Origin: Chlorocebus sabaeus | Taxonomy: Eukaryota; Chordata; Mammalia; Primates; Cercopithecidae | Length of the DNA: 64,000 nucleotides | NCBI RefSeq assembly: GCF_047675955.1 | Contig: NC_132915.1 | Coordinates: forward strand, 49,242,026-49,306,025 | Direction of reading: 5' to 3' | In this document: positions 11,815-22,232 of the stretch, one piece after another | Position numbering within the stretch: position 1 is the stretch's first letter | Layout of the letters: the number at the start of each line of letters is the position of its first letter | Program-made: the position numbers and the translations under genes | Notes under the pieces: model-generated | What the model saw: only the letters and a program-made list of their open reading frames with translations | Told to the model about the DNA's origin: nothing | The model's database searches: none

Positions 11815-11990
11815 TAGCTGGTACTCATTGAATGATTACTGTTCTGGGTACTGTGTTAAGATGTTTACACGATCTCATTCAATCCTCGTAACAACAAGTG
11901 AGCACATAATTATCCCACTTTAAAAATGGAGAAAGTAAAATTCAGGGAGGCTACCCTTAGACAGGGAAAAAGTTTATACACCTAGTAAGT
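11815..11990 (-). repeat. MIR SINE
   Basis: GTTCTGGGTACTGTGTTAAG, GATCTCATTCAATCCTCGTA and CACTTTAAAAATGGAGAAA are the reverse complement of the MIR 3' half and core. Confidence 0.75.
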
Positions 11991-12227
11991 TGGGATAAGG
12001 ATAATCAATTGCATATGATCTTCTTTAATAATTATATTTTCATAGAAAAGGCTCAAGGAAGCACACCAAGAATTACAACTACCCTTTTCTAAATTGCAAA
12101 GGCCTGCAGAAAGTGTGTCTATTGAGGATAAACTATTGGCAGTGACCTTAAAAACAGAAGGAGTGGCTAGAGCAGGAGCATTTCATTGTTTTTTGATGCC
12201 AACCAAATAAGAAATGCATTTTATATC

Positions 12228-12262
12228 CTAACACACACACACACTCACACATAACCACACAT
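12228..12262. repeat. Short imperfect (CA)n microsatellite
   Basis: ACACACACACACAC interrupted by TCACACATAACCACACA. Short enough to be of low mutability. Confidence 0.8.
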
Positions 12263-12344
12263 ATGTATGTACATAACTGAAATAAAACTTTTACTGAGCA
12301 ATGCTTACTGCTACTATGCGTGATGCATAATAATATTTTCTATT

Positions 12345-12412
12345 CTGTTCCCTTCCATTTACTTTTCTTTCCTTCCCTTCACTTCCCTTCCATTCTATTG
12401 TATTTTATTTCT
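12345..12412. repeat. Pyrimidine-rich TTCC-type low-complexity tract
   Basis: Repeats of TTCCCTTCC and CTTTCC within T-rich sequence. No gene. Confidence 0.7.
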
Positions 12413-12529
12413 TTAAATGCTGATTAGGACTGACTTATAATTGACTTCACTGTGCATTCACGGGTAATGAGCTGCAGTTTGGAAACCAATGAGGTGGAAG
12501 GCAATAAAAGTAGTAGGAGGAACATGGAA

Positions 12530-12690
12530 TTTTGATTCAGCTGTGAGACTGGAACCTTGGGCTGCTATTATGTGGGCTAAAGCAAATAATAGTTTCTTTG
12601 AACTTTGGTTTCTGATCCATAAAATGGGGATAATAATACATACCTCAAAGGGATGCTGAGAAGAGTGAGCGATAAACATACACACCTACC
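12530..12690 (+). repeat. MIR SINE
   Basis: TTTGAACTTTGGTTTCTGA, CATAAAATGGGGATAATAAT and ACATACCTCAAAGGGATGC give the MIR 3' core in order. Confidence 0.75.
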
Positions 12691-12734
12691 CTAGCTCCTA
12701 GTGTGTCCCACAGATGTGTGGTGACAGCAGTGTA

Positions 12735-12957
12735 CTGAGGTGGTTAGGAATGCAGAATGCTGGCCCCGTCACAAACTAGCTGTGTGATCTTAGGCAAATC
12801 ACATAATCTCTAGGCTTTGGTTTACTCCTGTGTAAAAAATGAGGAAATAATAGTATTTACTTCACAGGGTTGTTGTTAGCATTAAGTGTGATAACACATG
12901 TAAAGCTCTCAACACAGTGCCTGATGTGTAGTAAGAGCTCAATAAATTATTGGCTAT
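12735..12957 (+). repeat. MIR SINE
   Basis: CAAACTAGCTGTGTGATCTT, TTCACAGGGTTGTTGTTAG, ACACAGTGCCTGATGTGTAG and GAGCTCAATAAATTATTGG span the MIR core and 3' end. It follows another MIR closely in the same orientation. Confidence 0.85.
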
Positions 12958-13065
12958 ATCATCTATTCAACAAATCTATTATTATTGTCCAACTATTTAG
13001 AGCTACTCTGGAATGCCCTAGACTGGGTGACAATATATATTTTGGTGGGACAAATTCAGGATTAG

Positions 13066-13185
13066 GGGGGTGTGTGTGTGTGTGTGTGTGTGGTGTGTGT
13101 GAGAGAGAGAGAGAGAGACTGAGAGAGAAGAAAGGAGAAAGAGACAGACAGAGACAGACAAAGGGAGAGAAAGAAAGAAATCAGA
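13066..13185. repeat. Compound (TG)n(GA)n microsatellite and purine tract
   Basis: A (TG)n run from about 13070, then (GA)n from 13100, then imperfect GAGACAGACA and GAAA units to about 13180. The plus strand is purine-only for long stretches. The 134-codon plus-strand frame through it is low-complexity and not a gene. Confidence 0.92.
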
Positions 13186-13509
13186 ATTGCTCTATTTTAC
13201 TCATTGGTATCTTCAAGAGGCCAAATCAAACTTGGCTGCAGCAAAGGAAATTATTTTTAGTAAAGAAAGGTTAGATCCAAAATTGGATTCCCTCTCTTTG
13301 TTCTTCTTTGATGGTATTTCCACAAAACCCAATCTTTGGCATGGGGTTAAAAGCCTTTTTTTCAATAAGTAGACTTAACAACAACAACAAAAATGAATAA
13401 AGGAAAAACTCTACATATTAAGTAGTAGAAAGTGAGTTTCATCCTTTGGAGGTTAGCTAAAGAACTCTATCGCATGGCCCCACACTCCCTAAAGCCTTCC
13501 TTCTTACCA
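13186..13509. other. No gene or recognised repeat
   Basis: Single-copy-looking sequence with a short ACA-repeat near 13376-13390. Confidence 0.5.
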
Positions 13510-13990
13510 CCTGTGCCAGGCAACCTCTAAGATGCTCCCAATATTTCCTGGTATTCATGCTCTGTGTAATACTCTCTGCCTGTCAAATGTAGATTGGACT
13601 AAGTGACTTATTTCTAACTAATGGGATAAAGTGGAAATGACAGTGTATGACTTACAGACTCTGTCATAAGAGGTAATATGGCTTCGCCTCTCTCTTCTGG
13701 AGCTTACTCTGAGGGAAGGTAGCTGCCATGTTGTGAGCAGTGCCATGAGAAGCCCATGTGATGAAAAACTAAAGCCTCCCACCAACAGTCAGGGAAGAGA
13801 GCTTGGAAACTGATCCTCCAGCCTCTTCAAAAGAATGTAGCCCCAGCCAACAGATACCCTGAACCAGAACCACCCAGATAAACCACTCCTACATTCTTAA
13901 CTCTCAGAAACTATGAGAAAATATATGTAGTTTTAAGCTGCCATGTTTGGGGATAATTTGTTACACAGTAATAGATAGCTAATATATCAC
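13510..13990 (+). repeat. MLT1-type MaLR LTR
   Basis: In order: ACTAAGTGACTTATTTCTAA and CTAATGGGATAAAGTGGAAA, GAGCTTACTCTGAGG, CATGTGATGAAAAACTAAAG, GTTTTAAGCTGCCATGTTTG and GTTACACAGTAATAGATAGC. These match the MLT1 scheme (CCAATGGGA, MAAGCCACTAAGTTT, AATAGATAACT). A solo LTR about 475 bp long with no internal region. Confidence 0.82.
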
Positions 13991-14029
13991 CCTTGAATCT
14001 TGCTTCCCACACCATCTGTGTTAGGTCAG

Positions 14030-14310
14030 TCAGTTAATGATTCATTTATTCTCTCATTCATTCCATGAACTTTATGGGCTGCTCATTATGTGTTGGGCAG
14101 TGTGATTCTCTTCAAATCCTAACTTTAAGGAGTTGCAGTCTAGTGGCGGATATATAGTGGGCAGACTGTTACTGTTTAAACGCTAGGTGCACGCTAAATG
14201 CCACTATGTGGTTTGGATAGAGGGCCTTCGGGACTCAGAGGAGGAACAAGGACTTCCTGCCTGGGCACATGAAAGGATACAGAGAGGAGATGGCACTTGA
14301 CCTAAGCCTT
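14030..14310 (-). repeat. LINE L2 fragment
   Basis: CATTTATTCTCTCATTCATT, CTCATTATGTGTTGGGCAG, AAGGAGTTGCAGTCTAGTGG and GGCACTTGACCTAAGCCTTG follow L2 in reverse orientation. Confidence 0.65.
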
Positions 14311-14835
14311 GATACCAAGGTGTGATGGCTATGCCATACGTCCACTTGGTTGGGCTGAACTGCCTTCCCCAGAATTCTCTTTCTTGTATGTTTCTAGGTT
14401 GGGTGGGGCACCAGGGAGATCCCCCCCACCCCAAGGAGAAGGGAAGCAGCGGCCATTTCTTAGTATATAGGTGTGTGGGGCTGCTAACTCACTTTGTTGG
14501 TGTGAAGCAGCAGCTGGCCTGCCATTGCTCTACCTTCCCCTGTGGTCTTCGGTAGCATGTCTGACTCCCAGGTCAGGTGTGTGTTGAGCTCTGGGATAAA
14601 CGGCTTCAGCTTCTGAAGGATACTCTCATCACCAAGGTGAGAAGCAACAAAAGGTGACACGGTTTCAGTCCTTTTTTTGCTTGACGTGCTAGCCTACTCC
14701 TGATTTTCTCTTCCTGTCTTCCCCATGGAGTTCAAGCTCCAGCCCCACATGTAGAGACAACAGCCTTACAGAGACTGCTTAACCAGCTCCCACGACGTGT
14801 AGATCGTGTAAGCCAGTTCCCTGTGACACACAGGT
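14311..14835. other. Unclassified, possibly old LTR-type repeat
   Basis: The block looks repeat-like (CCAGCTCCCACGACGTG, GTAAGCCAGTTCCCTGTGAC near 14790-14825 recall LTR ends), and open frames of 76-77 codons overlap on both strands. I cannot name a family, and there is no domain to support a gene. Confidence 0.3.
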
Positions 14836-14908
14836 GGAAATGACGAGAAAGAGCATTGGAGGCAGGGGGAATAACTGGAATACAGGAATGGAAGGGAAAA
14901 GGTACGAG

Positions 14909-15036
14909 TAATACATAATCACTTGCATAACGCCAGTAGTGACCAATCAGAATAAATGATTACCCCAGCACTGACCAATCAGAATGAAGGCAGACCCCAG
15001 CACTGGCCAATCAGAACAAATGCTTGCCACAGTGCT
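14909..15036 (+). promoter_or_regulatory. Tandem 32-bp repeat carrying three CCAAT boxes
   Basis: Three consecutive 32-bp units start at 14941, 14973 and 15005. Each begins RGCCAATCAGAA or GACCAATCAGAA and ends near CCCCAGCACT. The CCAAT cores fall at 14943, 14975 and 15007, exactly 32 bp apart. A fourth, degraded unit may precede them (CATAATCAC about 14911-14922, CGCCAGTAGT 14931-14940). CCAATCAG is the preferred core of the trimeric factor NF-Y, and about 32 bp is three helical turns. Retroviral-type LTRs often carry such arrays, so this may be part of an old LTR promoter. No TATA box or transcript is evident. Confidence 0.6.
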
Positions 15037-15594
15037 GAAGCAGGGTCCTGGAAGGCCTAGCTGTGTCCCTTTTAGTTACTGAATTATAAGGTCTTACTGA
15101 GGAGAAGTCTGGGTAGGTCTTGTGGTGGTGAAAACTATGGGAGTGGGGATCAGAGAAGCAACCATTTGCCAACTAGTACAGAAATGTTTTAATATTTTGA
15201 CAACTTGCATTATCATACTGATGCATTACAGCTAAATAGAAGCTCTGAGAAAATATGCGTGGTGTGTGTGATGCGTAACAAGTTGTTTAATGTGACTGGG
15301 ACGTTAGTTGGCTTGCGGTATGACTGTAGTTTTAACCCCCCAGTGACTCAATTCAATGAAATTGATTTAACCTGTTTTGTCTTAAGTGGCCATAGTCAAA
15401 ATAGCTATTAAAACTATTCCATGGCAAAATGCTATTTTATACTAATTACAGATGACCAAGTACCTATCCTTTTACTGAATGAGGGATCAGAAAGCAGGAA
15501 TTTTAGCCAGTGTTCTGCTACTGTCACATTGTGACCTGTGCAAGTCATTTACCATGACCCATCCTGCAGCCAGAAGGCAATGGCCTTACTTGGG
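15037..15594. other. No gene or recognised repeat
   Basis: Single-copy-looking sequence. The frame at 15205-15411 has no domain or repeat match. Confidence 0.45.
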
Positions 15595-15925
15595 CTTTCC
15601 TCTGTGTAATTTTCTTGAGACCTGGAATGATCCTCCATTCCTTAAAACTATGAGTAAAGACACATTTCACCCAAGAAATCTGCCCTGCATCTCATTGGCT
15701 CGGCATGAAATTTTTAGTCTGCAGTAATTATTTTACATGAATTGATCTTTTATTCCCTGTTCCCTTTAGCTAGCATCACAGGTGTGCAGCTTATTCCTCC
15801 TTTTGATTGGCTTGATTTCTCAACAGATGCATGATTTACCGGATATCCCTTTTATACTCTGTAATGTCCCCTGCTACCTAGAGTTCTGCATACAGCAGGT
15901 GCTTAATAAATACTTAAATGTTCAT
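15595..15925 (+). repeat. Probable LINE L2 3' region
   Basis: GAGACCTGGAATGATCCTCC and the terminal ACAGCAGGTGCTTAATAAATA fit L2 in plus orientation. The middle is too diverged to be sure. Confidence 0.5.
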
Positions 15926-17512
15926 ATAGCATTTTGGTAAATGTTGCAGTTCCAAATAAAAATCAAGACATTTTGTATATTTAAAGGTTTTGGATTGTGT
16001 CTAGTGCTGTATTGTCTCTACTTCCCTCTCCCTGGCATGAATAATTAATAATAGAGTTGGATCTCCATGTGTGCATGCCCATAGTAGTATTTATGTACAT
16101 ATAATAATGGTGTATAACTTAACTCATTTTGCTTCAGATAAAAACCCATTCTTGTTTAACAATTAGTGGGTATGAACACAAAGATCATTTCAGCATCTCA
16201 GAGCCAATAATTTCTTAAAGATAAGCTCAAGCTACCAAAAATTAATATTTACCATTAAGAAGAAATTCAAATCTTAAACAGACAAAAATAATCCAGTCAA
16301 TTCTAGACACTTAAATATTCTTCTCTTTGGAGAGTTAGGGCAGTTGGGCTTAATCTGCCACATTCTCACTAAAAAAAAATGTCACGATTGAACTCACTGT
16401 TCTTTTGGAAAAAGAGAAACACAGATTGAACATTCTATAGGGAAAAATCAACACAGTAAAAAATGTTGGACTATGGTTTTAAAATAAGCTTCTAAACCCA
16501 AACAAAAAGTGGATGTACAATTAACAGAGTAGTGGCATGCGAATGCAATTGCTAAGAGTATGAAATTTTGAATATGAACTCTTTCCTCTCAAGCAATTGA
16601 ATTAGAAGAAATTACTAAGAAACAGCTGAACAGAGATGACTACGAACAAACAAAAATTTTAAGCCTTTTGATATTACTGTGAGACCGATTTTTCTTCTTA
16701 AGCCTGGAAGAATTTCTGAAAAATTCTAAGGTAGGTGATTGAACTTGTCTGCTTGACTTATTTTTTCTACTTAGCACATTACATTTATTTGAATTTGAAT
16801 ATGTTTACTGCACCCATGGGTAAAAATTAACATACATTTTTACCATGACCTTGTGATGTATACAAGGCAGAATGGAATAAGAATTTTTCTTCTCCAGTCT
16901 ATTTCCCCGGAATAAATCATAAATTGTTCCATTGCTATTAAACCGTTTTTCAATAGTTCAGCTCTCAGCATTAGCATGAATAAATTTCTCTTCTAAATAT
17001 AGAAAGCAAGTCACTGTTTTCTTCAGTTTTCATAACCTCATCCATTCCTTCAACCAGTTTGTTCACTTACATATACAAGTATGTGTACAAGTACGTGTAA
17101 GCGAAAAACTGGTTTTTAATTCTTAGCAAACTGCTCATTCCTCAACAGATGAAATGTCTCTTAATCTATGCCAGTGCTCTTTAGTCAGAATTGGCCTTTG
17201 AGTCTATCTTTTGCCTCCTATCACTTTGCTTTCATAAAGAGCATCACAGAGGCTTATTCATTAGCATTCAGAGTCAGTCTCTAACATAGGGGTAGCTCTA
17301 ATGCAATTTACATTTAGTTCTTTCCATGCTTCCAGTTCCTTACATCAAGCCCTCCTGTTAGCTCTGAGGATAAGTGAGCCAATCAGAAAACGTTCTGAGC
17401 CCTTAGCAAATCTCATCATAAAATATATCCAAACACTGTAATCTGAATGCAATCTTCATTAAGAATTTCCACCACCTGCTTGCTGAAGCCACAGCACAGC
17501 TCCACTCATAAT
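15926..17512. other. AT-rich single-copy DNA
   Basis: About 1.6 kb with no recognised repeat, an unusual run in so repeat-dense a window. 17160-17510 contains several homeodomain-type ATTA and CATTAG cores and GATA sites. This is compatible with, but does not demonstrate, a conserved regulatory element. Confidence 0.4.
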
Positions 17513-17531
17513 CACCATGCAGGGGGCAGCA
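17513..17531 (+). promoter_or_regulatory. CTCF-like motif
   Basis: CCATGCAGGGGGCAGCA matches the invariant AGGGGGCAGC half of the CTCF consensus, with mismatches in the upstream CCA half. Such a match can occur by chance. Confidence 0.3.
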
Positions 17532-17739
17532 TTGGTTAATGTCATTAGACAAATGTTGCCATGTTCTTGTGCATGTTCATTAGCACCAGGTGGGAAAATA
17601 CAGGCATGGAAATACAGGGTTGATTCAGGCTTGGACATTATTTATTCAGCTAACTTTCTGAGCATCCTTGAAAAACCAAAAAGGTTGGATTTGATATATT
17701 TTTTTTAAAAACACACTTCAGGGACACTGTCAGCATTCA

Positions 17740-17915
17740 ACTTCACTAATGAAAGTAGAGGGTTACTTTCCCAGAGGTGTGGCATTGGGTAAGTCGCTTA
17801 CTCTCTCAGTTTCCCCATCTATAAAACAGGGAGGATAATTTTATCTACCTTAGGGTTTGTATTCAGATTAAATGAGTTGATACAAATAAAGCACTTTGAA
17901 CAGAGCCTGGTTTGT
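17740..17915 (+). repeat. MIR SINE
   Basis: GGCATTGGGTAAGTCGCTTA, CTCTCAGTTTCCCCATCTAT and GAACAGAGCCTGGTTTG give the MIR core and 3' end. Confidence 0.8.
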
Positions 17916-18079
17916 TTTCATCATTATAATCTTCATCATCATCTTTGTTATGCTAACTCTGCTTTCCATTGTTCATCTGAGCACACCAGGGAGTCCACAG
18001 GGACCCACATGGGCCACAGAGAGTAATTTGACTCTGAAACACAGCAGCTTCTGTTTTCTTTTCTTTTTTAACCTACATC

Positions 18080-18245
18080 CTTGGAGTACTTACTAAGGGC
18101 CAGTCACTATGCTAAACTGTTTGCAAACATTTTCTCATGCAAACCTCACAACAAATCTAACAAGATAGATACAAAACTGTATTATAATTTCCATTTTATA
18201 GATGAGGAAATTGGAATTTGAAGAAGTTAATTTGCTTATAGAAAT
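18080..18245 (-). repeat. MIR SINE
   Basis: GGCCAGTCACTATGCTAAAC, GCAAACCTCACAACAAATC and CATTTTATAGATGAGGAAAT are the reverse complement of MIR. Confidence 0.8.
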
Positions 18246-18344
18246 AAGGTCCACAGAACCTAAGTAGATAGACTTATATTTCATATTAACTTTATTTTAG
18301 GTGTTATGTTACCTCAAGACTAATTATGAAACAAGTATTCAGAG

Positions 18345-18490
18345 CTGGAAAGCCTTTCCCATTCATGTAGTGCACATGTAGGAGTTAAGACTTAGAGAAG
18401 TTAAGGACTTCACCCAAGGTCACACAGCCAGCTGTGACTAGCTGGGATCAGAACATTTACAAATGTTGGCCCTCTAATGCTCTGCTTTTT
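18345..18490 (-). repeat. MIR SINE fragment
   Basis: GACTTAGAGAAGTTAAGGAC, CCAAGGTCACACAGCCAGC and TAGCTGGGATCAGAAC follow the antisense MIR core. Confidence 0.75.
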
Positions 18491-19545
18491 CTCTATACAT
18501 TATTTTACATCATTAATAGATTTCTTCAAATGTGAAAATATTTAAACTATGCATTCATCTCAAGGCATGAGTTTCTGCAGCAAGGAAATCATTTATATAA
18601 ATGGAAAATTAATTGAAGGGAGAAAAGAAATACTTGGGATAGGTTTTTGAAATTTAAAGTTAAACACAACTGCTTAAGTAACATCTTAAAAGATGGCATT
18701 AAAGTCATACCCCAGAAGCCACAAATATGATAATAAAAGGTTTACAGTGGCTGTTTTACCAGACATTCTTCAATCCCATTTTCTTTCCAGTGTTTATAAC
18801 TAGCACGGAACTGAGGGAATTAAGAACAGCTTTCTTTCAGCTTCTCTAAGACTTCTTGTGTTTTAAACCTGAATTCTTGAGGGCAGGGAGGAAAAGGGAA
18901 TTCCCTAACCTCTGCGTCTGCCACCTCCTTTGCTACACACACACACACACACACACACATGCACACACAAATTCTTCCTCCCAGAATGAAGTGTACTTTT
19001 CCTTTCTCATCTCTTCTGTCTCACAACCTCTACTCCCTCCCCCAAAACCTAAACTTCAGAACTTGGCTCAGTGACATTCCCTCAAGATCAAAGTTAAATG
19101 ATAATTTCCATGAAAACCAAAGTCATTTCAGTCTCACTGTCTCACTGAAAGTCTGGGTCTCATGCCAATAAAGCATAAAAAAAATTCCATACTCCCTTTC
19201 TCTTCAGTATGAAACTTCATGCTCCCTCTTCCCTTCTTCTGGTGTCTTTTCACTCCTCACACATTACTGCTTTTCTGTAGAGATGTCCATAGGAAGTTTC
19301 ACCTTCTAATTTAAGATTTAGCTACCTTCAGCGTCTCTTTTTCTCTCCTGGATAGGCATGCCTATGAGGCCTGAGGCTACAGTAGCGAAAAAAGAACCAA
19401 GAAGCAAGAAGATAGAGAGAGGGAGCAGTGATGAAGAGGAGATTGTAGGAAATTCACAGAATTATTTCAAATATTCAAGATAGTAGAGCTTGTAAGTGGC
19501 TTAAAGTACTAACTCAAGGCTTTTTGACCTGAGTCAAACAAAATC
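18491..19545. other. No gene; contains a (CA)n microsatellite
   Basis: Single-copy-looking sequence apart from the CA repeat listed separately. The overlapping frames at 18856-19171 are produced partly by that repeat. Confidence 0.45.
18934..18968. repeat. (CA)n microsatellite
   Basis: About 12 uninterrupted CA units, then ATG and four more. Long enough to be length-polymorphic. Confidence 0.95.
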
Positions 19546-19635
19546 CATTTGTTGAGAACATCATAATACAAAGGAATGAAGACTCATCCCAATAGGAGTT
19601 ATGAGCTATCCTAGGGATTGCAACATGAAGTGCCT
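19546..19635 (+). repeat. Diverged local direct duplication, copy A
   Basis: About 90 bases beginning CATTTGTTGAGAA and containing AGTTATGAGCTATCCTAGG recur at 19962-20052 at roughly three-quarters identity by eye. Confidence 0.6.
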
Positions 19636-19961
19636 GTGCAAGAGTGTGAGTCACCGGGAAGGGTAGGAGAGACTACATGACCTCACAATACCACCTTCAC
19701 ATACTTCTGCGGCCTTGCTTCACACTTCTTCAGGAGGAATTGTCCATGTAGTTGGGAAGTAACTTCAGAAAGAGAAAATACAGGTGTGTGAGGGTTTTTT
19801 CTTTTTCTTATTTGGAAGGAAAATATCAAATTCCTAACACAGAAAATCTCCCTGAGTCTGCCTCCAGTAGGAAAGGTCATTTTGCATTCTGCAAGTTTTA
19901 TGAGAAAAGCATTAAGCTGTAATAAGTAGCAATTTTAGTATTATTCCTTGCATGTTAAGTT

Positions 19962-20052
19962 CATTTGTTGAGAATAAAATAATACCATGGGGTAAAGACC
20001 AGTCCCCATAGAAGTTATAAACTATCCTAGGAATTATGACATGAAATGTTCA
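19962..20052 (+). repeat. Diverged local direct duplication, copy B
   Basis: Partner of 19546-19635: CATTTGTTGAGAA at its start, AGTTATAAACTATCCTAGGA and GACATGAAATG in register. Both may be L2-like, as the CCATAGAAGTTATAAACTA text is reminiscent of the antisense L2 3' region. Confidence 0.6.
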
Positions 20053-20289
20053 TATATCTATTATAAAAAATGAATCTATTTTCTGTTGCTCCTTTTTCAG
20101 TTAGTAGAAGAAAAAAAGTATTCTACAGAGTCTGTTTAAACAAACAGAAAAACGAAATCCTAGAATATATATTCAATAACACCTTGGCTTGATAGACAGT
20201 CCTGACTTGGAAATGTGAATCAACAAGTGGTTTTTCTGATATGATTGGACAGAAATATAAGATAATGGAAGGCAGAGCTAACATTTCAT

Positions 20290-20716
20290 AATCATACTCC
20301 TATGTCCATTGTCACCTAACTTTGTAGTGCTATCCCACTCCTACTCTGGGCTCAGCCTTATGACTTGGGTTGGCCAATGGGATACTAACAAATGTGGTGC
20401 AAACAGAAATCTGAAAAGCACTTATGGGTTTCCACTTGTTCTTGTCCTCTACCATAGCCATAAGCATATATTTGCATTATTCTTCTGCTCACACAGAACA
20501 GAGCAAAAGTCACCTCAGTCAACCCAGCTGAAACTATCCTAGGTCAGTCAACAACCTGCCAATCCCTGCACAAGACAAAAAGAAAGTCTTAGCTGATCCA
20601 AGATAGGCAAAATCTCCTAGCATGCCTCCCAGATGCATGAGTAATCAATGTTTTTTGTTGTGTCATCTGTGGTGGTCTGTTATACAGCATTATTATGGTA
20701 CTAGATAACTAATACA
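20290..20716 (+). repeat. MLT1-type MaLR LTR
   Basis: GACTTGGGTTGGCCAATGGG, GCAAACAGAAATCTGAAAAG, CACACAGAACAGAGC, CAACCCAGCTGAAA and the terminal ACTAGATAACTAATACA match the MLT1 LTR in order. No internal region. Confidence 0.85.
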
Positions 20717-21103
20717 AAACCTATAGTGATGAAATGGTTTCTGGATATCAGAACATATTGTATATTGTGTTACATGCTACATGAAAGCTATAGAAGGGAT
20801 ATGTGTTAAGATAGACTGGTAGGCCTATATGGCCAAGCTACTTCCAGGCAGGGGAAGGATTCTCACTTAAAAGAGGAGATTATTCCTGGTACCAATCACT
20901 TAGGGAAAAGCAGTGTCTCTCTGAGTAGAAATTGAATGTCAGAGTATGGACCATTGTCAGTTAGATGATATGGCAGGGTCTCTCCTGGGCAGGTGTATTT
21001 GTCTAGGAGGATGTTTCTCTCAGGGGCCATTCAGAATGACTTCTGCTGTGTGGGGCTGACCAGGAGCTGAGCAGTGAAGGACCCAGGAGTTCCATGAGAT
21101 GAC
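20717..21103. other. No gene or recognised repeat
   Basis: Single-copy-looking sequence leading into the GAT repeat. Confidence 0.5.
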
Positions 21104-21105
21104 AT

Positions 21106-21152
<47 letters not shown>
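21104..21152. repeat. (GAT)n trinucleotide microsatellite
   Basis: About 15 nearly pure GAT/ATG units. Not in any supported coding frame. Confidence 0.97.
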
Positions 21153-21154
21153 GC

Positions 21155-21335
21155 TGACACCGACTGAGCAGGTTGCTTATTATGTCCCAGGTGCTATACT
21201 TAGCTCTTGATATATGTCAACTCATTTAATCTTCATAACAACCCTATAAGGCAGTCATTTTCTTTCCTCATTTTATACTTCAGGAAACTGAAGCCCAGAA
21301 TATTAAGTGACCTTTATCCTTTGACTAAGGACAAA
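21155..21335 (-). repeat. MIR SINE
   Basis: GTCCCAGGTGCTATACTTAG, CTCATTTAATCTTCATAACA and TTCAGGAAACTGAAGCCCAG are antisense MIR. Confidence 0.85.
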
Positions 21336-21556
21336 ATAACAGTTAACAAATAGAGCTAGGTGGCCACAAATCTGGCACAAGAACTCTATTCTAAAGGGCT
21401 TATGGAACAAAACAACAAACAGATTGAGTAAGGACCAGGACTTTATACTTTGTAAGCTGGGTTGCTGATGGTCCTAGTACTATGTTTCTGACACTGCATG
21501 TTCAGGAATTTTTCACCACTATGAGGCCAATATCTTGGTGGCAGCAGGAAGAGAAT

Positions 21557-21608
21557 AGAAAGAGAGAGAGAGAGAGCTACTGTGGCAATGAGAGTGAGAG
21601 AGAGAAGG
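21557..21608. repeat. GA-rich low-complexity tract
   Basis: GAAAGAGAGAGAGAGAGAG, a short gap, then GAGAGTGAGAGAGAGAAGG. Confidence 0.85.
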
Positions 21609-21769
21609 AAAAAAATCTGTATGAGAAGGTAAAGTTGGGGCATGAAGTCAAATGCCGTTAGTCAGGGGGCTTTACTTTGTTCCCAGTTTTCCCAGGAGAT
21701 TGTCTACGGATGCTAATTCCTTAGAGGTTCTGGGTTTAATTTTATTGAAGAGGTGGCACTTCCTTATGT

Positions 21770-22232
21770 TTTGTTGGTGCCAGGCAGTTTTGTAAGCTTT
21801 TCACATACATTATGCATTGAATTCTAACAACAACCTTTCAAAGAAGAAACAGACTTTTATCCTTAAAGATCAGTGCTATTCGAAGTGTGATTGCTGGATG
21901 TGTGGCAGGCTGTGAACTCTTTCTTTCCAGTCCACAACAAGAAGATACAGAAATTAAAAGTGGCTGTTTTTTAAAAATGTTCTGCTTGTTGAATCTAATA
22001 ACCTAAAAAAATGAGTGCATATCTTATATGTCTACATTTTCTATTTAATTTTCCTGGTAATTCATATATTTTACAAAAGTATTTTTCCTCAAATGGATTA
22101 GAAATTTAAGAAAGACAATTTGGGAAGCAGTGTTCTATACCATGGAATTGAGGCTCAGAGAAACTTGCCAAAGTTTCAGTCATTAGGAAAAGAGCAGGAC
22201 TCAAACTTAAATCTTAATCTAATGCCCATCAC
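21770..22232 (-). repeat. MIR SINE split by a hAT-like insertion
   Basis: The 3' half is at 21770-21862 (GCCAGGCAGTTTTGTAAGC, CTAACAACAACCTTTCAAAG). The core resumes at 22135-22232 (GAATTGAGGCTCAGAGAAAC, AGAGCAGGACTCAAACTTAA). The intervening 270 bases are a separate element. Confidence 0.65.
21870..22134. mobile_element. Probable non-autonomous hAT element inside a MIR
   Basis: The left end CAGTGCTATTCGAAGTGTG and the right end TTTGGGAAGCAGTG look like hAT-Charlie terminal inverted repeats. An 8-bp target duplication is not preserved cleanly. The family is not identified. Confidence 0.4.

Noticed and set aside
12870..13274. Plus-strand frame of 134 codons
   Set aside because: Starts in a MIR and crosses the TG/GA tract, which supplies most of its length.
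14204..14555. Overlapping 76-77 codon frames on both strands
   Set aside because: Both run across L2 and an unclassified repeat-like block; no domain.
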